From: Chara braunii
Lineage: Eukaryota; Streptophyta; Charophyceae; Charales; Characeae
Length of the DNA stretch: 28,131 nucleotides
Reading direction: 5' to 3'
NCBI GenBank assembly: GCA_003427395.1
Contig: BFEA01000845.1
Coordinates: 340,529-368,659 of the forward strand
In this document: positions 11,501-20,585 of the stretch, piece by piece
Layout: every line of letters starts with the position of its first letter
Position numbering within the stretch: the first letter of the stretch is position 1
Notes under the pieces: generated by a model
Databases searched by the model: none
Seen by the model: only the letters and a program-made list of their open reading frames with translations
What the model was told of the DNA's origin: nothing
Made by a program: the position numbers and the translations under genes

Positions 11501-11957
11501 CCAGTGCCAACGCTGCAACTGGGGCTGGGAAAATATGATTCACATGTGGTTGTACTGCCCCCTAGTAGCTGAGGTCTTGCAGTGGTGGAAGATTCACTGG
11601 GGAAAGATATCGGCAGGGGCTTTTGAATGGTCCGACTCGTGGATGATTACTGGAATCCTGCCTTCAGGCTTTTGTTACTCCACGGACTGGGGTTACATGG
11701 CCCTCTGTTGCAGAGGGGTGATTATGGAGGTTATCTGGAAGGCAAGAAACGCTAAAGTTTTCAGAAATGAAGTCATTCCACGAAAACAACAGAAACAGCA
11801 AGTGAAACAGAGTATACGAAGAATTATTCGAGCAGATTGGCAAAAGTTCAATATTGTCCGCTTTCAGAGAACCTGGGCCAAAAATGGTAAACTGGCCTCA
11901 GTGAACGTTGAGGGTAGGATGAAAATTTGTGCATGGTTATCGGATACCCACGACTAA
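8513..11957 (+). pseudogene. LINE-2 ORF2: reverse transcriptase and zf-RVT tail, with stops and a frameshift
   Basis: The RT domain carries KGKCPGPDDLPIEFF, a GMISLLYKKGDKRDIRN block, LMLDMEKAYDKLGW, RQGCPLAPLIF and the catalytic LADDL (about 9886-9900). In-frame stops are TAA at 8591-8593, TGA at 9374-9376 (where LINE-1 has Trp before RPIS) and TAG at 10247-10249. A shift of +1 frame occurs near 10986-10992, after which the tail reads through to 11957. The tail contains a zinc-binding motif CX2C...H...C (CQRCNWGWENMIHMWLYC, 11505-11558) of the RT-associated zf-RVT type. A Trp/Arg-rich end (near GVIMEVIWKARNAKVFRNE) matches the LINE-1 tail. The protein would have copied its own RNA; this copy cannot make it intact. 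Confidence 0.9.
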
Positions 11958-12257
11958 GGAACGATCGATATCAGTTAAACTCAGGGGAATAGGAGTCTCC
12001 ATGGTCCTTCTAGCTTGAACTTTTTAAACTTACATTTTTACTCAGTGCTTCAAGGTTTACTTTTTGGAAAGTTACTTGACTTAGTTGGGATGTTGGACCC
12101 GGTTTTCAGCAGTTGTATTGTTAAAGTTTAGGCAGTCAGAAATTTCTGAGTCTATTCTTAAGCGAAACTGGCTAAGGCTGCCAGGATAAATCCGGGTAGA
12201 ATTGTGAGGTCCCGGCCTCGTCCCAACGGCTATTGCAATATAAAGTTTCAATGCTTT

Positions 12258-12288
<31 letters not shown>
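11958..12288 (+). other. LINE-2 3' UTR and poly(A) tail
   Basis: About 300 bp of non-coding sequence follows the ORF2 stop and ends in 30 consecutive A (12259-12288). There is no canonical AATAAA; AATATAAAG at about 12237 is the nearest variant. Confidence 0.75.
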
Positions 12289-12290
<2 letters not shown>

Positions 12291-12562
12291 CAGAGACCAC
12301 TTGCCCGGCGGGGCCAAAAATGAATTAAAATAAATAAATAAATAAATAAAAATTATTTAATTTAATTATTTTGTGTTTTATTGTTTATTTAGCGAAGAAT
12401 TTCGGTCCGATCCTTTTTCCCCCCCCCTTCCCCACCACTCTTTCCTCCTTTTTTCTTCTTTCCGACTCCTGTTTGGAGCCCCTTTCCTTTCCATCTCCTC
12501 TCTCAGCACCCCTTTTCAGTAATATCCACTTTCGGACTTTCCCACCTAATTCCCGCTTAATG
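12289..12562. other. Non-coding: (AAAT)n and a pyrimidine-rich tract
   Basis: No gene is visible. A short (AAAT)n run (about 12325-12350) is followed by a strongly pyrimidine-rich stretch (about 12405-12535) leading into LINE-3. Confidence 0.6.
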
Positions 12563-12564
12563 GA

Positions 12565-12672
12565 AAACTAAAACTGTTATCTTGGAATACCCGTGGCCTG
12601 GGAACACGATAGGTGGATAAACTAAAAGTGTTACCTTGGAATATCCGTGGCTTGGGAACACGACAGGTGGCA
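12565..12672 (+). repeat. 54-bp in-frame tandem duplication at the endonuclease N-terminus
   Basis: Unit 12565-12618 is followed directly by 12619-12672. Each encodes KLK..(L/P)WN(T/I)RGLGTR, exactly 18 codons. The copies differ at several positions; for example CGATAG in the first is CGACAG in the second. Confidence 0.9.
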
Positions 12673-12676
12673 CACA

Positions 12677-12723
12677 AACGTTCCCTTTTTCTTTTTTTTT
12701 TCTTTTTTTTTTTAACGTTCCCT
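12677..12723 (-). repeat. Tail-only retroposition: poly(T) flanked by 10-bp duplications
   Basis: AACGTTCCCT at 12677-12686 is repeated exactly at 12714-12723. Between them lie 27 bases that are all T except for two C. Removing the insert and one copy leaves the endonuclease reading frame continuous into the QETEL region. This is what a LINE-type insertion would leave if only the poly(A) tail had been copied, in minus orientation. Confidence 0.85.
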
Positions 12724-13722
12724 CATCTAAACAGAGGTTAGAAATAACGGTGCTGCAATTGTCTGTCTGCAGGAAACCGAGCTGAACAGATAGACAATCA
12801 AGTATGCACAGTTATCCTGGTGGCCTGCGAGGCCTGGTGCACAGTTTTGGGCACCCCCGGTTGGCACAAAAGGTGGGGTAGCCTTATTGTTCAAACCCAA
12901 CCTTCCCATCACCTTCTCTGACTACTTCTGGGATTGTAAGGGTAGGTGGATATGGGTCGTTTTTTAAATCGACGGCCTGCTGTGGGGGGTATACAATGTG
13001 TACGCCTCGGTGGATCGAAAACACAGATCCACCTTTTTCCACTTCCTACTGGGAACAACCCCCTCTGTTGACCGCCTTCTTCTGATCGGCGATTGGAACA
13101 CAGTTCTCCAGCCCGACATCGATTCCACTACAATGCAACAACCTACTTCTACAGCATTGCAATTGACTGCGATGGCCACGCAATGAGAATGGACAGATGC
13201 ACTTCGCCACCTTCAACCACCAGTGTATGGCCCAGCTATCGCTTGCGGAAAAAAAATAGAGTAGAAACATTTCTAGTTGGATGAATGTGGGCGCTCTTGT
13301 AGTGGCCCGTACGTTGCCTAAAATCATGGCGCGTTAACGGGCACGACTTTATGAAGTAGTGGTGGTTTAATCCGCATGACCCTATCTTCACATGGATTGG
13401 GACTTCCCTGACTGCTTCACAAAGACTGCCCCGTTGTCGGTTGCGTATCTGTTATCTCACAGTTGTCCTTTTGCACCTGCTGCAACAGGTGGAGGTCCTT
13501 CCCTGAGTCCCTCCCCTGGCTCAGACCATTTGCCCTTGATGATCACTCTTAAACGAGGACTCCACATCACTAGACACCGCGAACTTGCCCTCCTACCTGC
13601 TTGGCTAAGGAAAGATCGACAATTTATAAAACAGGTGTTGGAAACATGGAAACAAGACCTCTCTACTATGCCACCTGATTCCCGCCCCCTCGTCGATTGG
13701 AGGTGGATTTGGACTCCCTTGA

Positions 13723-14197
13723 TCGACATGGGAGAACCAATGCTGCCCAGTCCAGGCGAGTGGCCCGATTGAACCAACAATCCAACTCCCTCCAAGACAC
13801 TCTCAATCACATGGCTGTCTCTACCCTCTCTGAATCTTCTTTTCTGGACTTGTATAACTCCAATCTTCTTGCTCGTTGCAAGCATACCGGCGCATGCACG
13901 AATCTTCCACATTACGTACAGACTGCAAATGGCTCAAAACGGGAAATAAANGCTCAACATGGGAGAACCAATGTTGCCCTGACCAGGCCACTGTGGCCCG
14001 ATTGAGCCAACAGTCCCACTCCCTCCAAGACACTCTCAATCCCATGGCTGGTTCTACCCTCTCTGACTCTTCTTAAAATTTCTGGACTTGTATTATTGTT
14101 TAAACTCCAATCTTCTTGCTCGTTGCAAGCATACCGGCGCATGCACGAATCTTCCACATTACGTACAGACTGCAAATGGCTCAAAACGGGAAATAAA
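13723..14197 (+). repeat. ~240-bp tandem duplication within LINE-3, with an N at the join
   Basis: Copy A (13723-13950) and copy B (13954-14197) both start TC(G/A)ACATGGGAGAACCAATG and end GGAAATAAA. The last 95 bp are identical (13856-13950 and 14103-14197), whereas the first part shows many substitutions and small insertions. An ambiguous base sits at 13951, exactly between the copies. Confidence 0.9.
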
Positions 14198-14437
14198 ATA
14201 ACAAAGGCACATTTTAGGTGGGGCCAAGCCGCAGACTCTGACAGCCTAATTCTAGAGTTGAACACCCATTTGATGATGCTTTGCTGCATGCTCACACAAC
14301 AGACCATATTCTGGCGCACGCTTCTGAGTTCCATACAGACCTCTTCACCTCACGCCTCTCTGCTGATAACATGGAAACTCGTTGCCGAACTCACATATGG
14401 CCTATGCTTCCGCCAGGCCTCACAGACTACGTGACAC

Positions 14438-14600
14438 GCCGGGCCGCGGATCCTGCGGACTCGGCGGTGGCCGAGGAAGCCGGCCGCTAGACCGCGGCCG
14501 AGTGTTTTCGCGGCCACGTCAGGCTCAGACAAGGGCGCGCGCGGGAAATCGGCGCGCGGCCTCGGCCTGCGCACGTCCTCCTCTATAGGACTGAGCAGTA
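14438..14600. other. GC-rich island with repeated CGGCC words
   Basis: The stretch switches abruptly from the LINE-3 remnant to very GC-rich DNA with many CGGCC, GGCCG and GCGCG words. No supported coding sequence is present. Similar islands occur at about 15423-15482 and 15625-15735. Confidence 0.6.
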
Positions 14601-14694
14601 GAAAATTAAAAAAATATATATTTTTTGGGGGGGGGGGTCGGTTTTTGATAAGTACCAAAATTAAATAAAAAAATAGAAAAAAAAAAAAAGCTCG

Positions 14695-14875
<181 letters not shown>

Positions 14876-14878
14876 GGT

Positions 14879-14900
14879 GGAGGGGTCCTCCCTCCCCTCC
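14879..14900. repeat. Hairpin between the (TTGA)n and (CA)n arrays
   Basis: GGAGGGG (14879-14885) and CCCCTCC (14894-14900) are perfect 7-bp arms around an 8-base pyrimidine loop. An analogous G-rich/C-rich pair sits at the same junction near 28049-28070. Confidence 0.75.
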
Positions 14901-14909
14901 CCGGCACAC

Positions 14910-14935
14910 GCGCTCACACACACGCACACACACCA

Positions 14936-14978
<43 letters not shown>

Positions 14979-15071
14979 GCGCGCGTGCGTGCGTGCGCTC
15001 TTGCGCAGCTGCGTGTGGGAAGAGCTGCGCAAGAGCGCGCACGCACACACACACACACACACACACACGCA

Positions 15072-15115
<44 letters not shown>
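14910..15115. repeat. (CA)n / (CT)n / (CA)n compound microsatellite
   Basis: The order is a short (CA)n with CG interruptions, a (CT)n block (about 14938-14968), another CA and CG/TG block, a palindrome (14995-15038) and a long (CA)n (about 15043-15110). Confidence 0.97.
14995..15038. repeat. Perfect 16-bp inverted repeat in the compound microsatellite
   Basis: GCGCTCTTGCGCAGCT (14995-15010) is the exact reverse complement of 15023-15038, with a 12-base spacer. The flanking CG and TG repeats extend the pairing imperfectly. Confidence 0.95.
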
Positions 15116-15151
15116 TACTCACACATAATCAATTAATAAATAAAATCAGAT

Positions 15152-15174
15152 CCATCAATCAATCAATCAATCAA
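15152..15174. repeat. Short (ATCA)n array
   Basis: About five units of ATCA, the reverse complement of the (TTGA)n array on the other side of the compound microsatellite. Confidence 0.9.
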
Positions 15175-15175
15175 A

Positions 15176-15810
15176 CCGTTTTTTTTTTGTTTTTTTTTTT
15201 AATTTTGCATCTGCATTTTTTTTAAACACCTCATTTCCCTGCAAAAAACAGAAATTCATTTAAAAACAAAATACAGGTCAACTCAGGGACCATATATCTC
15301 ATTATAAAAAATGGCAAAAAAAAATTCCTGCTTTTCTTTATTATTATTATTTTTTAATTTTGTTTAAATGGATTTAGTTTTTGATTTTTTAAATGGGTAA
15401 AAAAAAAATAGAAATAAAAACAGGCCGTGGATTGGGCCTTATCGGCCGCAACGACCAAAATGCCCGCGGCCTAGGCCGCAGGTGTCACATAGCTCACAGA
15501 CCAACAAGAGTTGGTTGTAGATACAGATTTTACACATATCGAGATCAAACAACAATCAGGCAGCTGCCTCATCGCAAAGCGTCAGGTATCTATGGGATCC
15601 CTACGAACAGATGAGCTATAAGCCCCCCGCGGCGGCGGTCATGGCGGCCGAAATCGGCCCGCTGTGGCCGAGGGGAGGGGGGTCCTGCCAATTGGGGTCG
15701 GAATTCCAACAGCGGGACCCAGGCCCCAACCCCCCATAATGAAAAAAAATAAAAATAAAAAAATGTGGGGGTCTGAAACCTGCTGTTTTTTTTTTCAATT
15801 TTTTTTTTTT
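15176..15810. other. AT-rich non-coding DNA with two CGGCC-rich islands
   Basis: Long T and A runs surround two GC-rich patches (about 15423-15482 and 15625-15735) full of GGCCG/CGGCC words. Short inverted words (ATAGCTCA near 15490 and TGAGCTAT near 15612) lie between the patches. I find no gene. The arrangement of AT-rich flanks with GC-rich inner parts could be a decayed non-autonomous DNA element. Confidence 0.5.
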
Positions 15811-15830
15811 AATTGATTGATTGATTGATT
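15811..15830. repeat. (ATTG)n array flanking the LTR element on the left
   Basis: About five units of ATTG directly precede the TGCA end of the left LTR. The right end of the element is followed by GATTGATTGG, so the element appears to have inserted inside this microsatellite. Confidence 0.9.
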
Positions 15831-16858
15831 TGCAATGAACCCAGATCATGAAGACACTTGTCAACAATGAAAGCGCATATGAATGCCAACTCACTGATGA
15901 TTATCAATAACCAGAATCGTGTCCAGATAAAATGAGACAGGACAATCATACATAGACGAAGGAGAGAGGAGGGAGATTAGACAAAAGAGAGGAATAAATA
16001 ACAAGGCCCACTCCTGCTTCGTGCTCCCTCCTCGATCACCATCTCAGATAATCAATAGTCTGAACACACATCTAAATTTTATTCCAATGTGCCACGTGGC
16101 ACATCGATCAGACCCTCATCAGCGTACAGGACCTATGTCGACCTCAAGATAACCAGGTAGGTGTCCATAATTATCCCACAGTCATGATCTCCTCCCGAGT
16201 GACGATGAATCAGAACAGCAGTGTCGGTCACGTAGCCTAGCCACGTCAGAAGATAGAACATGTGGCAGCAGCCACGTCAGCAGCAACGCGTGGCAGCTGC
16301 CACATCTGCATGCCTTGAAGACAATAGCCAGCCAGCCACCATGTCGAGCTAGCAGTGCGTCGCCGGAATCTCCCAAGTGCAGGCACAAAGCTAGCGCCCA
16401 CCAGCGTCGCAGCGTCGAGCCAGAGTCGCGTCGTCAACATGTGAAGTTAGCGTTGACATAAGACAGAATGAATGCCAAAGCCACGAAAGTCAGCGCTTAT
16501 GTAACGTTTACTTGGGGTCTGAGCCCTGGATGCTACCTCCCTCAGTCGTCCAGATCTCGATGCAAACTAACACCCAGATTTGTCTAAAACCGAATTTTCT
16601 CCGGCCTAGATGCTTGTCTGGGTACCTGCGCACAACAAGTGAGTGTATCCAACCAAGGGTCTGGATGCGGTACCTTTGACTCTACAGTTGAGTTTGACAC
16701 TTGAATTTCCTGTGTGCAGCGTTAGGTCACACAGCCAAACGTGACAGACTTAGACCTGGGCATGTCTTGGTCACAAAGCCCAGCACAAACCAACTCAGGT
16801 CTGCGTTGCCTGGGGCTGAGTTCTGGGCCCCTGGCTACTTCTGAAGAGGGTTACTGCA
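15831..16858 (-). repeat. Left LTR (3' LTR of the minus-strand element)
   Basis: Positions 15910-16858 align collinearly with 24028-24695 plus 27638-27904, with scattered substitutions and small gaps. The outer ~80 bp (15831-15909) have no counterpart next to the right LTR. On the minus strand the LTR starts TGCAGTAACCC and ends GATCTGGGTTCATTGCA. The same end sequence stands just before a primer-binding site at 22251-22267. The pol stop is only about 40 bp from the LTR edge. No clear polypurine tract is visible. Confidence 0.88.
16087..16104. promoter_or_regulatory. 18-bp perfect palindrome centred on a G-box
   Basis: ATGTGCCACGTGGCACAT is fully self-complementary and centred on CACGTG, a plant bZIP/bHLH G-box core. 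It lies in the left LTR. The right LTR has a degraded version near 24206-24224. Two further minus-strand CTGACGTGGC words lie at 16240-16249 and 16271-16280. Confidence 0.6.
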
Positions 16859-16897
16859 TTCCTGCCGGCCTATTTTCGAGCTCCACCGCAAAATTAT

Positions 16898-18442
16898 TTA
16901 AGACTTCAACCCTCGTTCATAAGCGGCGACAATATCAGGAGCAGTTTCAAGTAGTTCTCGTTTACTAAACCATCTGTCCTCAGATGGTGCTTGAGACTTA
17001 AAACGTACCTTGAACTGCTTCTGAGGTTGTCCGCGTCCTCCCGTGGAGAAGTAACCATGCTCTATGATTTTGTCTACCTCATATATGCCTTCCATAGATG
17101 GCCGAATCATAGAGGGTCTGTTTGGAAATTCACTCCCTTCTACATAGCGCATTAGTTTGGACGCGTGAAAGACATGATATGTTTTGAGATGAGGGGGAAC
17201 ATCAATACGATAAGACGGTCCCTCTGCATCTCCAATTACTTTGAGAACTTTCCAGGGTCCAAAATAGACAGGAAGCAATTTATGGAACACATCTTCCTCT
17301 AATGAAAACTCTTTAGATTTTACCTAAACCAGATCACCCTCTTTGAATTTAGACAGTCGACGGTGCCAGTTGACTTGTTCAATCATCCGTAGTTGAGCTT
17401 TCCTTAGATTATCTTTAACTTTCTGAATGTCCTCCTGGAACAATATTGCATATTCTCGGGTCCCTGGGGGCAACCTAAGGAACTGGCCAGACTCCTTGTT
17501 TAGTACATCAATGGGACGTTTAGGTTTCCACCTTTTGTGAAGTGCATTCGGGGTTCGTTTAGTGAAAGTGTGAACACTGCTGTTATATGCACTCACAATT
17601 TTGGATAAGTTCTCGTCCCAATCAATCTGATCGGGTCTTACATACATGCGCAAAAGTTGTTGGCATAGACGGTTCATTTGTTTAGTCTGGCCATTCGTTT
17701 CGGGATGTGTCCCTGACGACATGGTCAGCCTCGTGCCATAAGCTTCTATTAGCTTTTGTCATGGCAGACTAGTGAACCTAACATCTCAATCAGACATAAT
17801 GGATTTAGGGAACCCATACTCAGTGACCCATCACATCTGAAATTTTTGAATGACAAGTTTCGTACGCGCTTCTGCTGGTAAGGGAACAAACACAGCGTAT
17901 TTAGAGAAACGGTCCACAATTACCATCACTTGACTATTACCATTGCGACTTTTAACCAGACTCATGAAGTCAATTGAAATAGATTCACCTAGTTCGCTTG
18001 GTATAGCTTATGGCTTGAGAAGTCCAAGGGGATTCTCATGCGACGACTTGTTTCTCTGACATACTAAAGGAGTACAAACATATGTCAGTATATCTTCTTT
18101 AAGTCCCTTCCATTCGAAACGTTCTTTGATTTCAGCATATGTTTTCGTGGAAGTTTGTTGAAACCAAAATGACCCTCAGAATCGTGATATTCCCCAATCA
18201 ACAGACTCTTAATCTCTTCCTTATGAGAAATACACAATCTTTGTTCGGTTTTGTCAATCAAGAACAACAACCTATCAGTCATTCTATAGTTGGGTAGTTG
18301 TGACGGATCTCGTACAAGGATATCCATGATTGGTTTCCAGATAGGATCAGTAACATATCATTGGCGAATCTGGTCTTTCAGGTCATTCCCAACAAAGGGC
18401 AAACATCCAAGTAAGAGACAATTGCACCAAAAAAATCACTGT
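16898..18442 (-). pseudogene. pol: integrase with C-terminal chromodomain, degenerate
   Basis: Integrase inserts the cDNA, and the chromodomain directs it to marked chromatin. The N-terminal HHCC finger is visible (EYHDSEGHFGFNK, then VCTPLVCQRNK), with a frameshift between its halves near 18150. The core has SISIDF (first Asp), IMSD (second Asp) and THPETNGQTK. The family's catalytic Glu is in GQTE, so this copy has Lys there. In-frame stops lie at 18008-18010, 17831-17833, 17786-17788, 17759-17761 and 17324-17326. The stop at 17786 follows IMSD directly. The C-terminal part (about 16898-17090), with YEVDKIIEHG...KQFKVRFK...DRWFSKREL, has chromodomain spacing. The protein cannot be made intact. 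Confidence 0.9.
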
Positions 18443-18443
18443 G

Positions 18444-19854
18444 TCAAGACAAAACATCTGCAACCACATTAGACTTACCTTTGATAGTCTTGAGTTCAAA
18501 GTCAAAGGTGTTAATGAATGCAGACCATCTTACCAACTTGTCGGAGAGTCTAGGCTGTATTTTTATCCACTTTAAGGTCGAGTGGTCTAAATACACAGTA
18601 AAGTGTCTCCCTATCAAGTAGTGTTTCCATGTGTCCAACGCACAGACTAAGGCATAAAGTTCCCGTTCATACGTGGAGTTGACGACTTTGTCACACGACG
18701 GTCGTTTAGACATAAATTTTATGAGCCTATAGCCCTTGCCGTCATCTTGCTGGAGAACAATGCCAATCCCATACCGACTTTCGTCAGTGGTGACAATGAA
18801 AGTCAAAGACGGGTCAACAATCTTAAGAACAGGGTAGTGAGTCAGTGCATACTTCATTTTTTGAAAGGAAGACTCATAATCCTTATCTCACAACCAGATA
18901 GTTTTTTTCTTAAAGTTTAACAATCTTCGCATTGATGCACCAATCAGTGAGAAGTTTCTGACAAACTTCCTATAATAACTAGCTGGACCAAGGAAAGATC
19001 ACGTTTCGTAAAAGACTTAGGTTGTGGCCAATCTCTAATTGTTGATATCGTTTTCTTTTTCGGCCTTAGACCTTCTTCATTTACTATGTGTCCTAGGTAT
19101 AACACTTCGGACTTAGCAAACCCAGACTTCTTTGAGTTAATCTTAAAGTTGCCCTCACGCAACTTCCCTAGCACCAGACGAAGGTATTTATCATGGTCCT
19201 CTAGTGTTTTACTATACACTAGAATATCATCGAGATAGACAATGACAAACTTATCCAACCATTGACGAAACAAGTCATTCATTCACCTTTTAAAAGTGGC
19301 ACAGACATTCGTTAATCTGAAGGGCATTACCACGAACTCATAATGACTATACCCGGTCGAGAAAGCCGTTTTATACTGATCGGAGGGTTCCACCTCGATT
19401 GGTGATACCCTGATTTCAAGTCGATCTTGTTAAAGTATCTGCATCCCTGTAACTGGTCAAGTACGTCGTCAATGCGAGGAAGCGGTTCAACATTCTTAAT
19501 AGTGACGGCATTCAACCCTCTGTAGTCTATAAAGAGACGATGACGTAACTCACCTTCCTTCTTAGGTACAAACAAGACAAGAGCACCATTAGGGGAGGAG
19601 CAAGGGCGAGTCCATCCTTTTTATGTTAAGTCTTGCAGTTGTTTCCTTAATTCCTCAAGTTTCCTAGCTGACATTCGGTAGATAGGGCCCTTAGGAATCT
19701 TACTACGAGGAATAATTTCAATGATGTGCTTAATTGCACGCTCAGTTATTCTTGTTGGTTCAGTGAGTAATTTTTTAAACTTTTTTAAGAGTTTTTCAAT
19801 CGAAGGAGGATAGGACGTAGAAGACTCAAATGCTTTCTTTATTAAGACCATCAT
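18444..19854 (-). pseudogene. pol: reverse transcriptase and RNase H, degenerate
   Basis: RT motifs in order are [23 protein letters not shown]-type sequence ([12 protein letters not shown]), VMPFRLTN and the catalytic IVYLDDILVYS (near 19220). RNase H follows with TTDESRYGIGIVLQQDDG, YERELYALVCAL and YLDHSTLKW. Disruptions are TAA at 19621-19623, a one-base-loss-type frameshift right after SGYHQ (about 19404), TGA at 19283-19285, a second frameshift near 19000, a stop near 18888 and TGA at 18444-18446 ending the RNase H region. Catalytic RT aspartates are retained, but the enzyme cannot be translated as one chain. Confidence 0.9.
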
Positions 19855-19860
19855 TACTTC

Positions 19861-20585
19861 CTATTCCAACCTTTTCTTTGAAACCATCGATCGAAATGCT
19901 GGATAACTTATACAACAGAAAGACAGACTAAAGTCAGAGCCAGACTTATGGTGCAGTTTGATAGGTTTCAATTCAGAGTGTGCATCCCGCAGTTGCACTA
20001 TCTTTTCTTTGAACTTGATTTCAGGGTTGGCTCCCTCGTGCCAGTTCATTCCCAGAAACAAGTGAACGGGTAAATTCTTTTCTACAAGAAAGGATACCTC
20101 GTGAAGAATCTTTTTCCCTTCCTCGGTGCGAAATCGATATTTAACACGATCAACACATTGCGAGATAATGATCGCGTGTTTGTCAGCGAGAATAGACGAG
20201 ATAGGTCGAGACACATCTTTTATCTTAATTCCGAGATGCAACTTGCGAATTGCCTTCTCGGATATGTAGTATCCCGTTGATCATGAGTCCAACAGTGCAC
20301 CTACATGTGTATGTGCAATCTCTACATCCGCGAGTAGTAGGTCACCCTTAGACTTCGATTTCTTAACCCACGAGCTTCGTAATGCCAGCAACTCGTTACC
20401 AAGCTCGTCAAGAGAGTCGTCTAGAGAGACAGTACATAAGACAGGTTCGGGTTGTTCCGGACGATGCGCCGAAGAAGAACCATTCTCTGCCATGCGAGTC
20501 AAAAGGTTGGAAGGGTTAGAAGGCGTCTTACTTTCATCGTGGTTCAAACCTTTTGATTCAGTAGGAGCAGATGCTACTCCACTGG
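19861..20585 (-). pseudogene. pol: aspartic protease region, stop inside the active-site motif
   Basis: The retropepsin cleaves the polyprotein and has an active-site motif of the D-S/T-G type. The sequence reads GALLDS, then TGA (20281-20283), then STGYYISEKAI, so the stop codon takes the place of the Gly in the motif. The frame otherwise continues (VSFLVEKNLPVHLFLGMNW, a typical post-active-site strand and turn) to a TAG at 19861-19863. Upstream, an acidic Ser/Pro-rich spacer joins it to gag through a frameshift near 20585. Confidence 0.85.

Larger units (their letters stand above)
8513..12288 (+). mobile_element. LINE-2: 5'-truncated L1-like LINE
   Basis: This is a second non-LTR retrotransposon whose first recognisable residues (LNVNILKDPG) align with the part of LINE-1 just after its endonuclease (RLNTKILQDRG). 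The element therefore lacks ORF1 and the endonuclease, the usual result of incomplete reverse transcription. It ends with a 3' UTR and a 30-base poly(A) tail (12259-12288). Its 5' edge abuts the 21-base A run of the preceding retrocopy, so the insertion point lies in or beside that tail. No unambiguous target duplication is visible because of the A-rich junction. Confidence 0.9.
12563..14437 (+). mobile_element. LINE-3: decayed LINE fragment (endonuclease to pre-RT region)
   Basis: This is a third LINE family, represented only by the start of ORF2. The order of motifs follows LINE-1: WNTRGLG, LQETELN, GTKGGVALLF, YNVYAS, IGDWNTVLQPD and SDHLPL, then a linker that resembles the LINE-1 pre-RT region (CKWLKTGNKITKAHF against IEWLDVGDRMTKDNF). 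Similarity is lost near 14437 where GC-rich sequence begins, so the RT and the 3' end are missing. Two internal duplications and a poly(T) insertion have altered it further. Confidence 0.8.
12563..14437 (+). pseudogene. LINE-3 ORF2 N-terminal fragment (AP-endonuclease)
   Basis: The endonuclease is readable in pieces. WNTRGLGT occurs twice because of a tandem duplication. The sequence after the poly(T) insertion gives VCLQETELN, WAPPVGTKGGVALLF and GVYNVYASVDRKHRS. IGDWNTVLQPDIDS (near 13085-13130) holds the GDWN motif, and SDHLPLMITL (near 13524) keeps the catalytic SDH that LINE-1 has lost. Stops include TAG at 12610-12612 in the first duplicate, TAG and TAA codons around the QETEL region and TAA near 12966. 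Frame changes occur between about 13180 and 13390. The pre-RT linker lies in the 13700-14430 part. No RT catalytic motif is present. Confidence 0.75.

Noticed and set aside
16859-16897. Polypurine tract next to the left LTR
   Set aside because: On the minus strand only short purine words are present; no clear tract can be called.
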